From positions 1 through 24,587 of the forward strand of contig PYST01000474.1 in assembly GCA_003049485.1 (NCBI GenBank): 24,587 nucleotides of DNA, read 5' to 3'. Shown in pieces: positions 1 through 10,027 of this stretch. This DNA is from Ophioceras dolichostomum. Its lineage: Eukaryota > Ascomycota > Sordariomycetes > Magnaporthales > Ophioceraceae. The first letter of the stretch is position 1, and each line of letters begins with the position of its first letter. Under the pieces are notes generated by a model. That model worked only from the letters and a program-made list of their open reading frames with translations, did not search any database and was not told where the DNA came from. Made by a program: the position numbers and the translations under genes.

Positions 1-40
1 TGCGTCCAAAGTCGAGGGGGTGGGGTGCGGGGCAGAAAAG

Positions 41-71
41 TGTCCCGGAAGGTGGTTTGTCCCGGAAGGTG
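41..71. repeat. 14-bp direct repeat upstream of the NDUFA13 gene
   Basis: The 14-mer TGTCCCGGAAGGTG occurs at 41-54 and again at 58-71, separated by 3 bp, so the period is 17 bp. It lies about 260 bp upstream of the NDUFA13 start codon. It could be a paired transcription-factor site or a remnant of local duplication; nothing else nearby decides between these. The rest of 1-331 is the putative promoter and 5' UTR, with a C-rich run near 228-236 and no other gene visible. Confidence 0.5.
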
Positions 72-331
72 ATAGATTACGTTAACTTAACTAACTTAGT
101 GGGAGCCAGCTCCGACCACTGCCGAATTACCTAATCACATCCTGCGCAAATCGGACGGCTTGAAGCTCCAAAACAGCTCAACCCACCCACCAACTACGAT
201 CAACAACGACGACTACAACGACGCTGCCCCCCCCCGCGCGCGACCGAGTCTTCTCAACAGATCAATTGAGCTGTGCAGAGTGCTTGCTACCCTGATCGGG
301 TTCCCTCGCGGATCGACATACCTGGCCCACC

Positions 332-1739
332 ATGCCGCAGGATATGCCGCCGGCGGGCGGCTACTCCGCCGTTCAATACAAGGTGAGTAGGACGATGGCA
401 GAGAATGATGGATCAACGGATCAGTCTGCATCGCCTGCGAATCTGCGCCTGTCCGGCTCCGTCGACCAGTCCGTTTCGTCCGCCTGCGTGCCCGTGCTTT
501 GGCCCCGAGCGCGCCCTTTTGACCGTCGACGGCCGAACCCACCGATCCCGATCGATGCACATACAAAGATGCGATTGACGCCGCTTCGGCCTGGCTGGCG
601 CAGCCCAACCCTTTGTTTCCCGGGCATGTCTAGCCTCCTGGCGAGGGGGTTGCCTCTCTCTGGCTTGTTGTCTTGTCTGGCTGCCTGTTTGATGGCACGA
701 GCGGACGAGCGGACGAGCGAACGAGCGAGCTACGCTTCTCGAGGGGCATGTCTTGCACCGGTCACTGCATTCGCGGTAGACTCTTGTGCTCTTGTGCTCC
801 CCTGCTCCTTTGTGAAGGGGTCGCTCCTGGGAGGGTTGGAGCTGCGAAGACGCGGGGAACCAGTCTCCGCGTTGGCGGGGGGATGGATGCTGGATACATA
901 TGGCGGATTTTGCTATCGGTACATCGGCTTGGCGAATGCGACGGGCGATCACGCGAATCGGCCGACAGACTGACAGACTGACGGACGGACGGACGGGCAG
1001 ACGCGGATAGACGCGACCTCGGAGCCGACGGCGGCGGACGGCCTGGATATCATGCGATGGCGGAATGGAAGAGCCTGGAAGGGCACACACATACACCATG
1101 CTAACAATGCCTTTCCTGAACCATCTAGAGAAACCTCCCATCCCGGGGCTTCCGCCCCGCGACGCTCCTCGCCGGCATGGGTGTCATAATGATATATGGA
1201 TGGTACAAGCTAGCCAAGGGTATCAGGGAGCAGAAGTATGTTCTCAGTATCTTCCCCTCTTCCTCTCCCCCCTCCTTTCCCCTCCTCACTCCCTCTCTCT
1301 ATCCTGCGTGGCCTCCTTTTTTCCCCTCCCGCCTTCGTGCCGCCGGCGGGCGATGAGCTCGCATCAGACACGAGCCTAACAAATAAACAACAGTGAATAT
1401 GCCCGCGAGAAGATGTGGGCTCGCATCCACCTCATCCCCGCGATGCAGGCCGAGGCCGACCGCGATTTGGTCCGCAAGCACCTGGCTGATCAGGCGAGGG
1501 AGAGGGAGCTGCTTGGGTCGAATGCGCAGATCTATAACTCTGGGAGGTGCGTTTTCACATTCCCTTCCCCTTTCCTCCCTCCCATTGCATCACGCGGCGG
1601 GCTCCACGCGCCCTTCCCGGTCGGTGTGATGCAATCTCTGCGTGGGAGAGGAGGTGTGAGGCTTACTCAATGATGTTGTCACTCTCGCAGGTACGTGCGG
1701 CCAACATTTGCTGTTATGCCGAAGGTCACGAAGGATTAA
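332..1739 (+). CDS. NADH:ubiquinone oxidoreductase subunit NDUFA13/GRIM-19 (complex I), four exons
   Basis: This is an accessory subunit of mitochondrial respiratory complex I, a small inner-membrane protein with one transmembrane helix. My splice model is exons 332-382, 1129-1235, 1394-1546 and 1691-1739, giving 119 aa. All introns are GT-AG (donors GTGAGT, GTATGT, GTGCGT). Introns 1 and 2 have GCTAAC/CCTAAC branch points. The joined protein starts MPQDMPPAGGYSAVQYK and continues RNLPSRGFRP. A hydrophobic helix follows at about residues 28-43, with GWYKLAKGIREQ after it. Then come the family's conserved segments: the EKMWARIHLIPAMQAEADR stretch (C-terminal half) and RYVRPTFAVMPK near the end. 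The start is the first ATG that gives the conserved N-terminus. Intron 1 is 746 nt, much longer than introns 2 (158 nt) and 3 (144 nt). The gene converges on the condensin gene. The family call is firm; exact ends come from reading splice signals by eye. Confidence 0.93.
383..1128 (+). other. Long first intron of the NDUFA13 gene, with tandem repeats
   Basis: The intron runs from donor GTGAGT to acceptor CTAG, with a GCTAAC branch point near 1099-1104. At 746 nt it is several times the usual filamentous-fungal intron. It contains four copies of an 8-bp unit (ACGAGCGG/ACGAGCGA) at 697-728. Around 964-995 there are two GACAGACT units running into four GACG units. No open frame inside it resembles a protein I know, and I see no splice-flanked exon that would insert between YK and RN of the conserved protein. 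Confidence 0.75.
697..728. repeat. 8-bp tandem repeat, four copies
   Basis: Four head-to-tail copies of ACGAGCGR lie inside NDUFA13 intron 1; two end in G and two in A. This is a simple microsatellite-like array, likely from replication slippage. Confidence 0.8.
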
Positions 1740-2589
1740 GGGATGGGTGCCGAGACACTGTCCTCGTGTGGGCAAAAGAATGGAGAGCTCCGCTTTGCTG
1801 TTGTGCGCATGGTAGCCTGTATGTATAGCGGGTGTGGCAGCTACATTGGAGAGCTTCATCAGTATAGCTACCCAGTGGCTCTGCGGGGCCGAAACAACAA
1901 TAGTGTTGTTTTGAACTCTCGGTTTCTGGTGTTGTTCGCAGCTGTACATACTGTCATCAAGAAGAGAGAGAGGCAGAGAGACTCGAGAGAACACCGCACT
2001 AGCTCGATGCCTCATCCTAGTCATAAATTATCACTGGCGGTGATCTTCAACGTGTGCTATGCCTCAGTGATGTTCCAGGTACCCTACCTGAGGGTGGATG
2101 CGACACCTGGTTGAACGGCCGGGCGACGAGCGGCATTTTCGCCGATCGTTTGATGGAAAGCGCTCAACGGGACGAAAGGAAGAGGTTATTGTAGTTGAGA
2201 AAGATGACGCGAGGAGTGAACGAATGTGGAACCCAGATAATATAGAAGATGAAAGAATATAAGTTGAAAACTGTAGCCTCGTTATCTTGTCATAGAATAG
2301 CCCAGCTAACCAACCCATCATTACTCTCGTACGAATGTCACAGCCGTATTAGAAGGACGGTATACCAATAATACCCAACCCGACCTTCCCTCGACAAAAG
2401 AAAAAAAAAGAAACAGAGAACACACTAGCCAGGCAAAGGCCAGACTCGTCCAGTCCCAACTAGCCCGGACTCTGAAGTGCGCAGAAGCAGACAAAAGCAT
2501 CACCCGCTTTGCCCACACTCCAAGCCGGCACACCAAACCGAAAAGAAGAACAATGGGAAAAGGGAAAACAGAGCAAGTCTCCCAAATGC
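1740..2589. other. Convergent intergenic region between NDUFA13 and condensin genes
   Basis: This stretch holds the 3' flanks of both converging genes. It is more A/T-rich toward 2160-2440 and includes an A-rich run near 2398-2413 that would be a T-rich tract downstream of the condensin stop. Open frames here are short, show no coding-like codon use and resemble nothing known. I see no RNA gene or mobile element. Confidence 0.6.
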
Positions 2590-5500
2590 CTAAGCGGCAG
2601 CAGGGACCTGAACAATCTTAAACCCCTCGCCCACCAACTTCGCAATATCCTCGTTCTTATGCTGCAACAGCCCCAGCGCAAACGCCACATCGTTCCACTG
2701 CCGCTCGGTATCGCACCTCGCCAGCCTCGCGGCCAGCTTCTCAGCGAGTTGCTTGGCGTGCTTGTCCTTCTCGACGAAGCCCAGCAGGAACTTGACGATC
2801 CGCCTGAACGAGTCCTCGTCGAGGTTCCTCTCGGCCGACAGCAGCGAGAACATGTCGACGAAGTGGTTGTACACAGCGTTGTCCTTGGTCGACAGCTCCG
2901 TGAAGAACATGCGCGCCAGGTCCGCGATGCGCTTGTCGCCGTCCTCGAGGCACTTGGCCATCTCGCCCAGCTGGCCCTTCACCTTCACCTGCCCCGCGAG
3001 GATCAGGAACGTGAGCGTCATCAGACAGGTGCGCTTGACGGAAGGCTCTGGGTCCGCGAGACGGCGGTACAGGAAGTCGGTGTTCTCGTCAATCAGGTGG
3101 TTGAAGCACACGGCCATGTCGCCGAGCGCGATGACGGCGTTGGAGCGGACCGTCGCGTCGGACGACCGCTCCATTATCGTGATGAGCAGCGGCAGGTGCG
3201 CCTCGCAGTACTCGGCCGAGACGCACATCAGCTTCGCGAGGCAGAGCGTGGCCGCCGCCTGGAGGCCCCTGTTGCGGTAGGTGGTGTTGTTGGCGCAGAT
3301 CTCGGAGACGAGGGGGCCGAAGGACGCCAGGAGCGAGTCAGGGCCGTAGAGAAGCTCGCGCTCGCGGATGTGCTGCATCGCTTCAGTGAAGTCGTCCTCC
3401 GTGGTGCCGCCGATGAGGTCGAGCTCGTCGGCGGGCTCGTCCTTCTTGACCGCCTTGTCGGCGGCAGAGGCCTCGGTAGCGGCGGCGGTTCCCTTGGCTT
3501 TGCTGGCGGTGCGGCGGCCGGTGGGAGCTGCCGCTGCCGCTGCCACTGCCTCCTCGGCTTCCTTGGCCGCGGTCTTCTCCTTCTCCTTCTCCTGCTTGCG
3601 GCGCTTGAAGTCCAGCTCGCAGGCCTCGAGGTGCACGATCTGCTTGATGGCGACGTGACCAACGATGAAGAGGAGCTGGGAGAGCGCGATGGCGTTGTCG
3701 CGCTTGGCGGGCTTGGCTGCATCCTCGGGGGCCACGGCCGTGGCTGCTGCTGCTCCGTCAGTGTCGTTGGCACCGTCAGCGCCCTCGGCCGGAGTATTGG
3801 CGGGTGGTGATGCTGGCGAGGGCTCCTCCTGCTGCTGCTGGGAGGACGAGCCTGGACGGGATGGAGACTTCGGAGACGCGGGAGACGCGGGAGACGCGGC
3901 GGGAGCGGAGAACACCTGGCGGGTCTTGTGGCGGATGATCTCGGAGCAGAGAACGTCGGGGTGCTTGGAGAGGGCGTAGATGGCGTTGATGGCCTGCTCG
4001 GCCACGCCGTACCACTCCTTGCTGTCCGAGGGCACGTCCGTGATGGCAGCCAGACGGGCGAGCACGGCGTGATCGTTGGGCAGCCGCGAGAAGCGCGCCG
4101 GCTTGGCGATGCCCTTGTCTTTGTCCGAGGGGAGGGCAACGGCATCCTTGGCCTGCCGGCCTGAAGGGTTGATGCGACGCAGCGCAACGCATGTGTACTT
4201 GGCCAGCTGCAGGTCGGCGCGGCCCAGGCCCCCGAGACCGGTGCGCAACATGGCCTCCATCTCGCCCACCACGATCTCGGGGCTGGCGGTGGCCAGCATG
4301 CCCAGCACGATGATGGCGCCGCGGCGCTGCGTGCGGGAGACCTCCCGCTTTTGCACGCCATACACCTGCCACAGCTTGTGGATGACCATGTCGTGGACCA
4401 TGCCGCCACGCATCATCGTGGCCAGCAGCTGCTCCAGAGAGGTCAGCTCGGCCGGGGTGGCGCCGAAGGTCAGCGAGATCATGTTGCGCGCGATGTAGTT
4501 GGCCGCGTCGTTGGGGCTGAACGAGGAGGGGGCCTCGAAGAATAGCCGCTTATAGCACTCGAGGAGGTGCGACTGCACGCCCTTGCCCTCGTCGCTGTTG
4601 CCCTTGGTCCAGATCAGCCGGAGCATGCGCCGGATGCCGACCTTGTTCTCCTCGATGTTGTAGGCGTCGCCGATCTCGAAGAAGTCCATGGCCTCGATCA
4701 CCTCGGACTTGTTCTTGGACCCCAGCAGTTGGCAGATGGTGCCGGTGGCCGAGTGGATGACCGAGATGAACCTCAGCGCCTCGGTGTAGTACTTCTTCTT
4801 GAGCGTCAGGTTGGCGATGGCCTCGCTAGTGGCGGCTTCCTGCTGCGCCTTCTCGATCACCGCGCGCTTCTCCTCCTCCGTCATCTCGGACGGCTGCTTA
4901 GGGCCGTCGCCGCCGCCGTTCTTCTGCGGGGAGGCGAGCTGCGTCGCGTCGTCGAGAAGTTCAGGGTCGACAGTGGACTTATCATTGCCGAGCCCGGCGG
5001 CCGCCGTGTCGGCGTCTGCTGGCGGCTTCAGTGCCTCCAGCTCGGACTGCACCTGGTCGAGACGGGCCTGCCAGTCGCGTCGGGCCAGCTGGGCGCCGTG
5101 AACGGCCGAGAAGGGGTGCGTCTTGATCAGGCAGCCCAGCAGCTTGATGGCGTTGCGGCGCACGTTGCTGCTCTTGTCCTCGAGGCTCTGCACGGCCAGC
5201 TCGGCCGCCTTCTGGCGCCTCTTCGAGAACTTGTGCTCCAGCTCGCACAGCTTGATGTACACCTGGATGGTGCGGCAGCGACAGTACGGGTTCACGTCGA
5301 GGAAGCGCTCCTGGAGGATGCCGAAGAAGGCGTCCAGCTGGGTCTTGTGGTTCTCGCCCCGCTCGTCCAGCTTGCTGAGGTAGGCGATCATGTTGCCGCA
5401 CACCTCGATCAGGGCGCACCGCAGCGTGTACGATTCGCTGTCCATCTGCTTGATCAGCTGCGACACCTGCTTGATCACTAGGCGCGGCGCCAGCTCCGAC

Positions 5501-6845
5501 AGCTTCGTGATGAAGGTCGACACCGACTTGGGGCCCTTGGTGTCGTTGCTGCTGAACTCCTTGCCGCTGAGCTCGACCATGATCTCGGCTGCCAGCTGCT
5601 CGTAGTCGTACTGCTCTGAGAGGATGTGCAGGAACTCGGCCATCGGCTCCGAGAGGTGCTCGAAGTAGGTCAGGTTCTGCACGATGGAGATTTGCGCCGC
5701 TGTTTCAGGGTGGGAACGGATGATGTATTAGCACGTCGGTCTGCGCTCGGCTGCAACATAATCATCGACTGGCGCCTGTGAGTGAGGTCTGTGAGGGCTT
5801 CCTTTTTCTTACCATAACCGTGGCCGTGGTGCTTGACAGCCATGCACAGCACCTTGAAGGCGTGCATCCTGATGGGCGTGTTCTTAACCCTCTGTTCGCT
5901 CTCGAGGATCAGGTACACTGGCCGGCAGATGAGTCCGATGAAGGTATCGCGCTCCGACGTGGTCAGGAAGATCTTAGACAGCTTCAGCCGCAACACCTTG
6001 CACATGGTGTCGAGCGCGGTTTGCAGCTGCACGGCCGAGTCCCAGTTTCCATCTTGGTTCTGGTCCGCGGCAGCCGCCTTCTTGCCCTTTGGCTTGCCGC
6101 GTCGCGCAACTGGGGCCGTCGACGACTTCTCGGCCGCTTTCGTCTCGACCGTCGCGATCGTCCATTGCATCAGGAAAGTGTAGATCTCTAGGAGCTGCTT
6201 GTGGTGGGCGATCAGGTCCTGCTGCTCGTCTGACTCGAGGTCGTGGGCAACCGCTTCGGCCTCGGCCGCGAGGCCGGATGTGATTAGGTCGAATATCTTG
6301 CTGAGGGCATGCGTCGGGAGGAACGCCGTGTATCTGGATTTGTCGAATGGCTTAGAAACGGGTTCGCGATTCAGTTGTATGCTGGTCCTAGTACAGGTAC
6401 TTGTTGAAGGGGACACAGCGCGGCGTGACGAAGCGGCATTGGCATTGGCAGCGGCATTGAGAGCGGCGGTGGTGCCTGACCGAGCCGAACCCGCCGAAGA
6501 TACACTGCCTGCAGCAGCTGTTACAGGAGAAGCAGAGAGACGAGACAAAGGAGACGAAAACGAGCGAGAGCCCGTCGCAGATTTAGGGAGAACACGAATG
6601 GGAGCGCACTTTAGAAGGAACTGCAGCGAGTCGAAGTGGGCGCTGCGCGTGATGGCTTCTGGGTTCTCGGCCACAGCGTCCACGATGGGGTTCAGCACTT
6701 GGTTGACGACGCCGTTGGTCAGCGACTCGGGGTCGTTCTCGCAGTCGAAGAGCGTGCCATCGGCCTCCGGTGTTGGGATCCCGGCCGGATCGCTCATGTA
6801 GTGCTTGAGCGCATCATTGATGTCGAAGTTGATCGTGGGGTCCAT
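2590..6845 (-). CDS. CND1: Condensin complex subunit 1 (Cnd1/Ycs4/CAP-D2), two exons
   Basis: This is the HEAT-repeat subunit of condensin, the SMC complex that compacts and resolves mitotic chromosomes in the nucleus. Exon 1 is 6845-5813 and exon 2 is 5699-2590 on the minus strand. The 113-nt intron (donor GTAAGA, acceptor AACAG) joins HHGHGY to AAQISIVQNLTYFEHL, a conserved Cnd1 stretch. The model is 1380 aa, longer than yeast and fission-yeast orthologues (about 1160-1180). The N-terminal Cnd1 domain spans about residues 40-340 and is interrupted by a Ser/Ala-rich insert at about 86-172. HEAT repeats follow. Low-complexity linkers lie at about 941-1015 (Ser/Pro/Gln-rich, many SP sites) and 1044-1108 (Lys/Glu/Ala-rich). 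The C-terminal Cnd1 domain is at about 1174-1330 and includes VRSNAVIALGDMAVCF. The gene is divergent from the Cdc7 kinase and probably shares its promoter region. Family assignment is firm; the N-terminal insert could hide a missed intron. Confidence 0.93.
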
Positions 6846-6892
6846 GATTGGACTTTGCGATAGAGTCAGGCAGTTCGGCGGGGATCAGAATC

Positions 6893-6899
6893 ACGCGCG
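6893..6899. promoter_or_regulatory. MCB-like ACGCGCG word near the condensin start
   Basis: ACGCG is the core of the yeast MBF (MCB) site. This copy lies 48 bp upstream of the condensin start codon, so it could be in the 5' UTR or core promoter. Function is inferred from the word only, and a 5-mer of this composition can arise by chance in GC-rich DNA. Confidence 0.25.
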
Positions 6900-7012
6900 C
6901 CTTCGTCGGCTTTGGCTTTGGCGTGTGTCCTCGGAGCTGGGTGGGTTAGTTCGAGGGAAAGAAAGACAAGATAAAGGCGACTATGGAAAGGAGAAAGGAG
7001 AGCGATCAAAAA

Positions 7013-7020
7013 TTTGCGCC
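7013..7020. promoter_or_regulatory. E2F/MBF-like TTTGCGCC word
   Basis: TTTGCGCC resembles the E2F consensus TTTSGCGC in a region shared by two chromosome-cycle genes. Fungi use MBF/SBF rather than E2F, so this is suggestive only. Confidence 0.2.
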
Positions 7021-7456
7021 GTTCACTCTCCGCCTGCAATAATCTGGTGTGTGCGGGAAAATCGGCGTGCGTGAGTTGCGACTGGCATTGATGATGATGT
7101 TTTCTTTTTGCGGAGTGCAAGTGCGGGATAGGTGGGTGCATCCTAGCAACGATTTGTTTTTGTTTTGTTCAGTCGCGACCCACTCCCCCCCTGTTCCCTC
7201 CCTGTGCTAGACCAACCCCACCGTCCGTCGCGTCTCTAGAATTGCACCCGAGCTTGACACCACTCACACCAATGATGATAGCTCCCACCCACACTCAATC
7301 CGCATAACACTACAAATTCGCATGCCGTCCGCTATAGCGAATCTCAGCCTTTCCTTAGTCGGTTCAATTTCTTGCTCCAGTCGGCTTGCTGGGGATTAAT
7401 TGAGCTTCCCCGCAAGTGGAACGGCCAGTTCGGAGGAGGAATTGGGCAGGCCGCGG

Positions 7457-7462
7457 ACGCGT
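7457..7462. promoter_or_regulatory. MCB box ACGCGT upstream of the Cdc7 kinase gene
   Basis: A perfect ACGCGT, the MluI cell-cycle box bound by MBF (Mbp1-Swi6 in yeast, Res/Cdc10 in fission yeast), lies 55 bp before the kinase start codon. MBF drives many S-phase genes. Being so close to the ATG it may fall in the 5' UTR. Function is inferred. Confidence 0.35.
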
Positions 7463-7517
7463 GTTTCTCATCAACAGCTCCCCTCTTCTTTCCCCCTTTT
7501 TGCCCTTTCTCCCCAAG

Positions 7518-9123
7518 ATGGCCACGGCCGTCCGTCGTCGGAGAGCCGAGTCGTTTGAAATCCACGAAGATGTCCCATCTACCGAGGATACCCAAATGAA
7601 CGAAGACATCGCCACTGGTGATGACCCCGGATACGACGAGCAGGACCACGATACCGAATACCCGGAAGAAGACGAGGAAGAACAAGAAGAGGTTGAACCG
7701 GGGACGGTCGAGCAGGAACAGGAACAGGAACCGGAGCCAGAGGAGGACGACACCGGCGACTTGTCGGACGACGACGCTGTGGAGGAATCCGTGAAACAGG
7801 ACATGGTCAAGCTCCAGAACGCCTTCTCTGGCTTCAGGGATCAGTACCGCCTCATCAAGAGGATCGGTGAAGGCGAGTGTCCTTTTGCCTCCTGTTTCCC
7901 CTTATCTCCTCCTCTGTCCACAACCTCCCTCCCCTGTGACGGGACGAAATCGACAAACTAACGGTCGGAACCCACCTTGAACAGGTACTTTCTCAACCGT
8001 ATATAAGGCTGAGGACATCAAATACGACGATTGGGACAACTGGTGGGATCCCGACAAGGAGAACGCAAAATGGACCCCTCCACCAATGAAGCCCAACCGC
8101 CCTAGGCGTCGGCCCAAATACGTAGCCATCAAGAAGATCTACGCCACATCGTCCCCGATCCGCATCCTCAACGAGCTAGAGCTCCTGCACGCGCTCCGCC
8201 GCTGCCCTTCGGTCTGCCCGCTGATCACGGCCTTCCGAGCGCACGACCAGGTCGTGGCCGTGCTCCCCTACTTCCGCCACGCGGACTTCCGCGAGTACTT
8301 CCGCGACATGACCATGCCCGACACGGCCATCTACCTCCGCTCGCTGTTCACGGCCCTGGCCGCCGTCCACGAGCACGGCATCCTGCACCGCGACATCAAG
8401 CCCACCAACTTCCTGTACGACCCGGCGACGCAGAGGGGCGTCCTCGTCGACTTCGGCCTCGCCGAGCGCGAGGGCGCCGACGCGGGCTCCCGCCGCTGCC
8501 TATGCCACGACGAGCACGTCCTGCGCAGGCAGAAGCTCCGCGCCGCCGTGGCCGCCACGGGCGCGACGGGGCCCGCGACGGGCTACCCGAAGGAAGACCG
8601 ACGGCCGTCGCGCCGCGCCAACCGCGCGGGGACCCGCGGCTTCCGCGCGCCCGAGGTGCTGTTCAAGTGCACTGAACAAACTCCCAAAATCGACGTCTGG
8701 TCCGCGGGCGTGATCCTGCTCACGATCATGAGCAAGCGCTTCCCTTTTTTCAACAGCGCCGACGACGTCGAGGCGCTAATTGAGATCGCGACCATCTTCG
8801 GGCAGAAGCGGATGAAGGCCGCCGCGCAGCTGCACGGGTGTATGTTCGAGACGTCGATCCCGACCATCGGCAGCCAGGGCTTCAGCCTGTCAAGGATCAT
8901 CCTCTGGAGCACATGTCGGGAGCAGCTGGAAGACGACGAGAAGGTCGCGGTGGAGTTCCTGGAGAGGTGTATGGAGCTGGACCCCAGCAGGAGGATCTCT
9001 GCGGCCGAGGCGCTCGAGCACGAGTTCTTCATGTGGCCGCTCGCTGGGCAGGAAGGGGGCGTGATGCCGGGGGATGAAGAAGAGGGTGGGGACGAGGAGA
9101 TGGATGTGTTGACCTATGCTTGA
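7518..9123 (+). CDS. CDC7: Cdc7/Hsk1-type serine/threonine kinase (catalytic subunit of DDK), two exons
   Basis: This kinase, activated by Dbf4, phosphorylates Mcm2-7 at licensed origins to start DNA replication. Exons 7518-7872 and 7985-9123 give 497 aa. The start MATAVRRRRAESFEIHED follows a T/C-rich leader. Residues about 20-90 are strongly acidic. Kinase motifs: glycine loop GEGTFSTVYKAE at 117-128, VAIK lysine K168, catalytic HRDIKPTNF at 253-261 (D255), DFG at 274-276, and GTRGFRAPEV ending the activation segment with APE at 340-342. An Arg/Ala-rich insert between DFG and APE is typical of Cdc7, though short here. The C-terminal tail is acidic. Joining GEG to TFS in frame requires a GC-AG intron at 7873-7984, because the nearby GT would lead to a stop. 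The gene is divergent from condensin. I am confident of the family. Confidence 0.92.
7873..7984 (+). other. GC-AG intron within the Cdc7 glycine loop
   Basis: The intron begins GCGAGT after exon sequence GAAG and ends AACAG, with an ACTAAC branch point at 7957-7962. It is 112 nt long. The only splice that restores GEGTFSTVY uses the GC donor. Using GT at 7877-7878 with the same acceptor gives a frame that stops within eight codons. GC-AG introns are a known minority class spliced by the major spliceosome. Confidence 0.8.
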
Positions 9124-9787
9124 TGGCCATCCAGCCAGCACCGTGGATTCGGTGAACTAACCCCAGTCACCTACAGAGATGGTGTGGGTTTGGTTGGTGG
9201 CGAGTGTTGGTCGACTCAAGCAGGCATCGGGCAGGCAGCTTTGTATCATCACGGTATTCTAAACGGGCGGATCTATCGGGGGGCGCAAGGCTAATCTCGG
9301 TCGCGGTCTTTCTTGGTGGCATGGCGTGGCAGGGCATGGAGGAGTCGGTATTGCCTTCTTCATTCATTCTTGTCTGCTTTTCTCGTCGGGCTTTGCTTTT
9401 GTCAGGCTAACTAGCTTAGGGGAGGGGAGTCGTCATGTGTAGCGGCGTAATACAATACGCCTTGTTAGAAACATGCAGCTTCAAGGGAGAGCAGACGACC
9501 ACCAGAGCGAATTTGCCTAGGTAGGTCTGGAACGTTATGGATGGATACCTGGCGGTCTGCTATTGAGGTGTTGGTTGCTAGCCATTGCTCATTAGAGGCA
9601 AGGACCAGCCGCTCGGGAAAATCTCATCGCAAGATACGGACAGTTGCAAAGGCAAGTTTGGAGGTGATTGGGACTCCTTCATGATAGCCCTGACAACCTG
9701 CCCCACATCTCCACAGATTTGTCTGGTCGTCTTGCTCAGCCATTTATAAATCCATCCACGAACCTAACGTTGTATCGACCATTGATT
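9124..9787. other. Intergenic region between Cdc7 kinase and tRNA-Arg
   Basis: This holds the 3' flank of the kinase gene and the upstream flank of a tRNA gene. A CCTAGGTAGGT word lies near 9517-9527. Short open frames show no recognisable protein. I see no other element. Confidence 0.55.
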
Positions 9788-9869
9788 GGCCTGGTGGCGA
9801 AATGGTATCGCGTCAGATTTCGGCACCGAAGATCTCTGAAGGTTGCGGGTTCGAGCCCCGTCTGGGTCG
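9788..9869 (+). tRNA. tRNA-Arg (anticodon UCG) with a 10-nt intron
   Basis: The cloverleaf reads as follows: acceptor GGCCTGG/CTGGGTC (with G-U pairs) and discriminator G; D stem GCGA/TCGC; anticodon stem TCAGA/TCTGA; T stem GCGGG/CCCGT with loop TTCGAGC. The anticodon TCG is at 9820-9822. A 10-nt intron sits at 9824-9833, one base 3' of the anticodon, the canonical nuclear position, and its CGA can pair with the anticodon. The A box TGGCGAAATGG and B box GGTTCGAGCCC match the pol III consensus. Six T residues follow immediately. It decodes CGA. Confidence 0.88.
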
Positions 9870-9870
9870 C

Positions 9871-9876
9871 TTTTTT
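9871..9876 (+). terminator. Pol III terminator of tRNA-Arg
   Basis: A run of six T residues begins two bases after the discriminator base of the tRNA, the normal RNA polymerase III stop signal. Confidence 0.8.
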
Positions 9877-10003
9877 ACTTATGAAAATAAAGCTCTTGGC
9901 GTTTTTATTTCCTCACTTGTCTATTGTTCATTGTGCGATTTGTTTTTGTCTTTTTGTCTTTTGTTTGTTTTGTTTTGAACAAGTAGAGGGAGGAAAAGGC
10001 GGG

Positions 10004-10027
10004 GTTCCGACTTCGGTCGGTCCGAAC
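10004..10027 (+). other. Hairpin with a C(UUCG)G tetraloop between the tRNA genes
   Basis: The inner stem CCGAC/GTCGG (10007-10011 with 10016-10020) closes a TTCG loop, the very stable UUCG type. GTTC at 10004-10007 could alternatively pair with GAAC at 10024-10027. It is followed by T-rich sequence. It may be a structured RNA tail or chance; no transcript is implied by the sequence alone. Confidence 0.35.

Larger units (their letters stand above)
6846..7517. promoter_or_regulatory. Divergent promoter region between condensin and Cdc7 kinase genes
   Basis: The two start codons face away from each other across 672 bp with no gene between, so this region must hold both promoters. It has C/T-rich tracts (for example about 7180-7204) and a T/C-rich leader just before the kinase start (about 7466-7515), as is usual in filamentous fungi. 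Cell-cycle-type words ACGCGCG, TTTGCGCC and ACGCGT are present and listed separately. No TATA box is obvious on either side. Confidence 0.6.

Noticed and set aside
697..995. CRISPR-like or minisatellite array in NDUFA13 intron 1
   Set aside because: The units are 4-8 bp with no spacers, so these are simple tandem repeats in a fungal intron.
2509..3810. 433-codon open frame on the plus strand
   Set aside because: Antisense to the condensin gene, with Leu/Val/Arg-rich shadow composition and no recognisable domain.
3228..4409. 393-codon Ser/Pro/Arg-rich frame on the minus strand
   Set aside because: An alternative frame within condensin exon 2. The condensin frame is conserved across the same bases.
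7416..7517. Upstream ATG extending the Cdc7 frame by 34 codons
   Set aside because: The extension is a T/C-rich leader reading SSPLLSPFLPFLPK and looks like 5' UTR; the ATG at 7518 begins the charged N-terminus.
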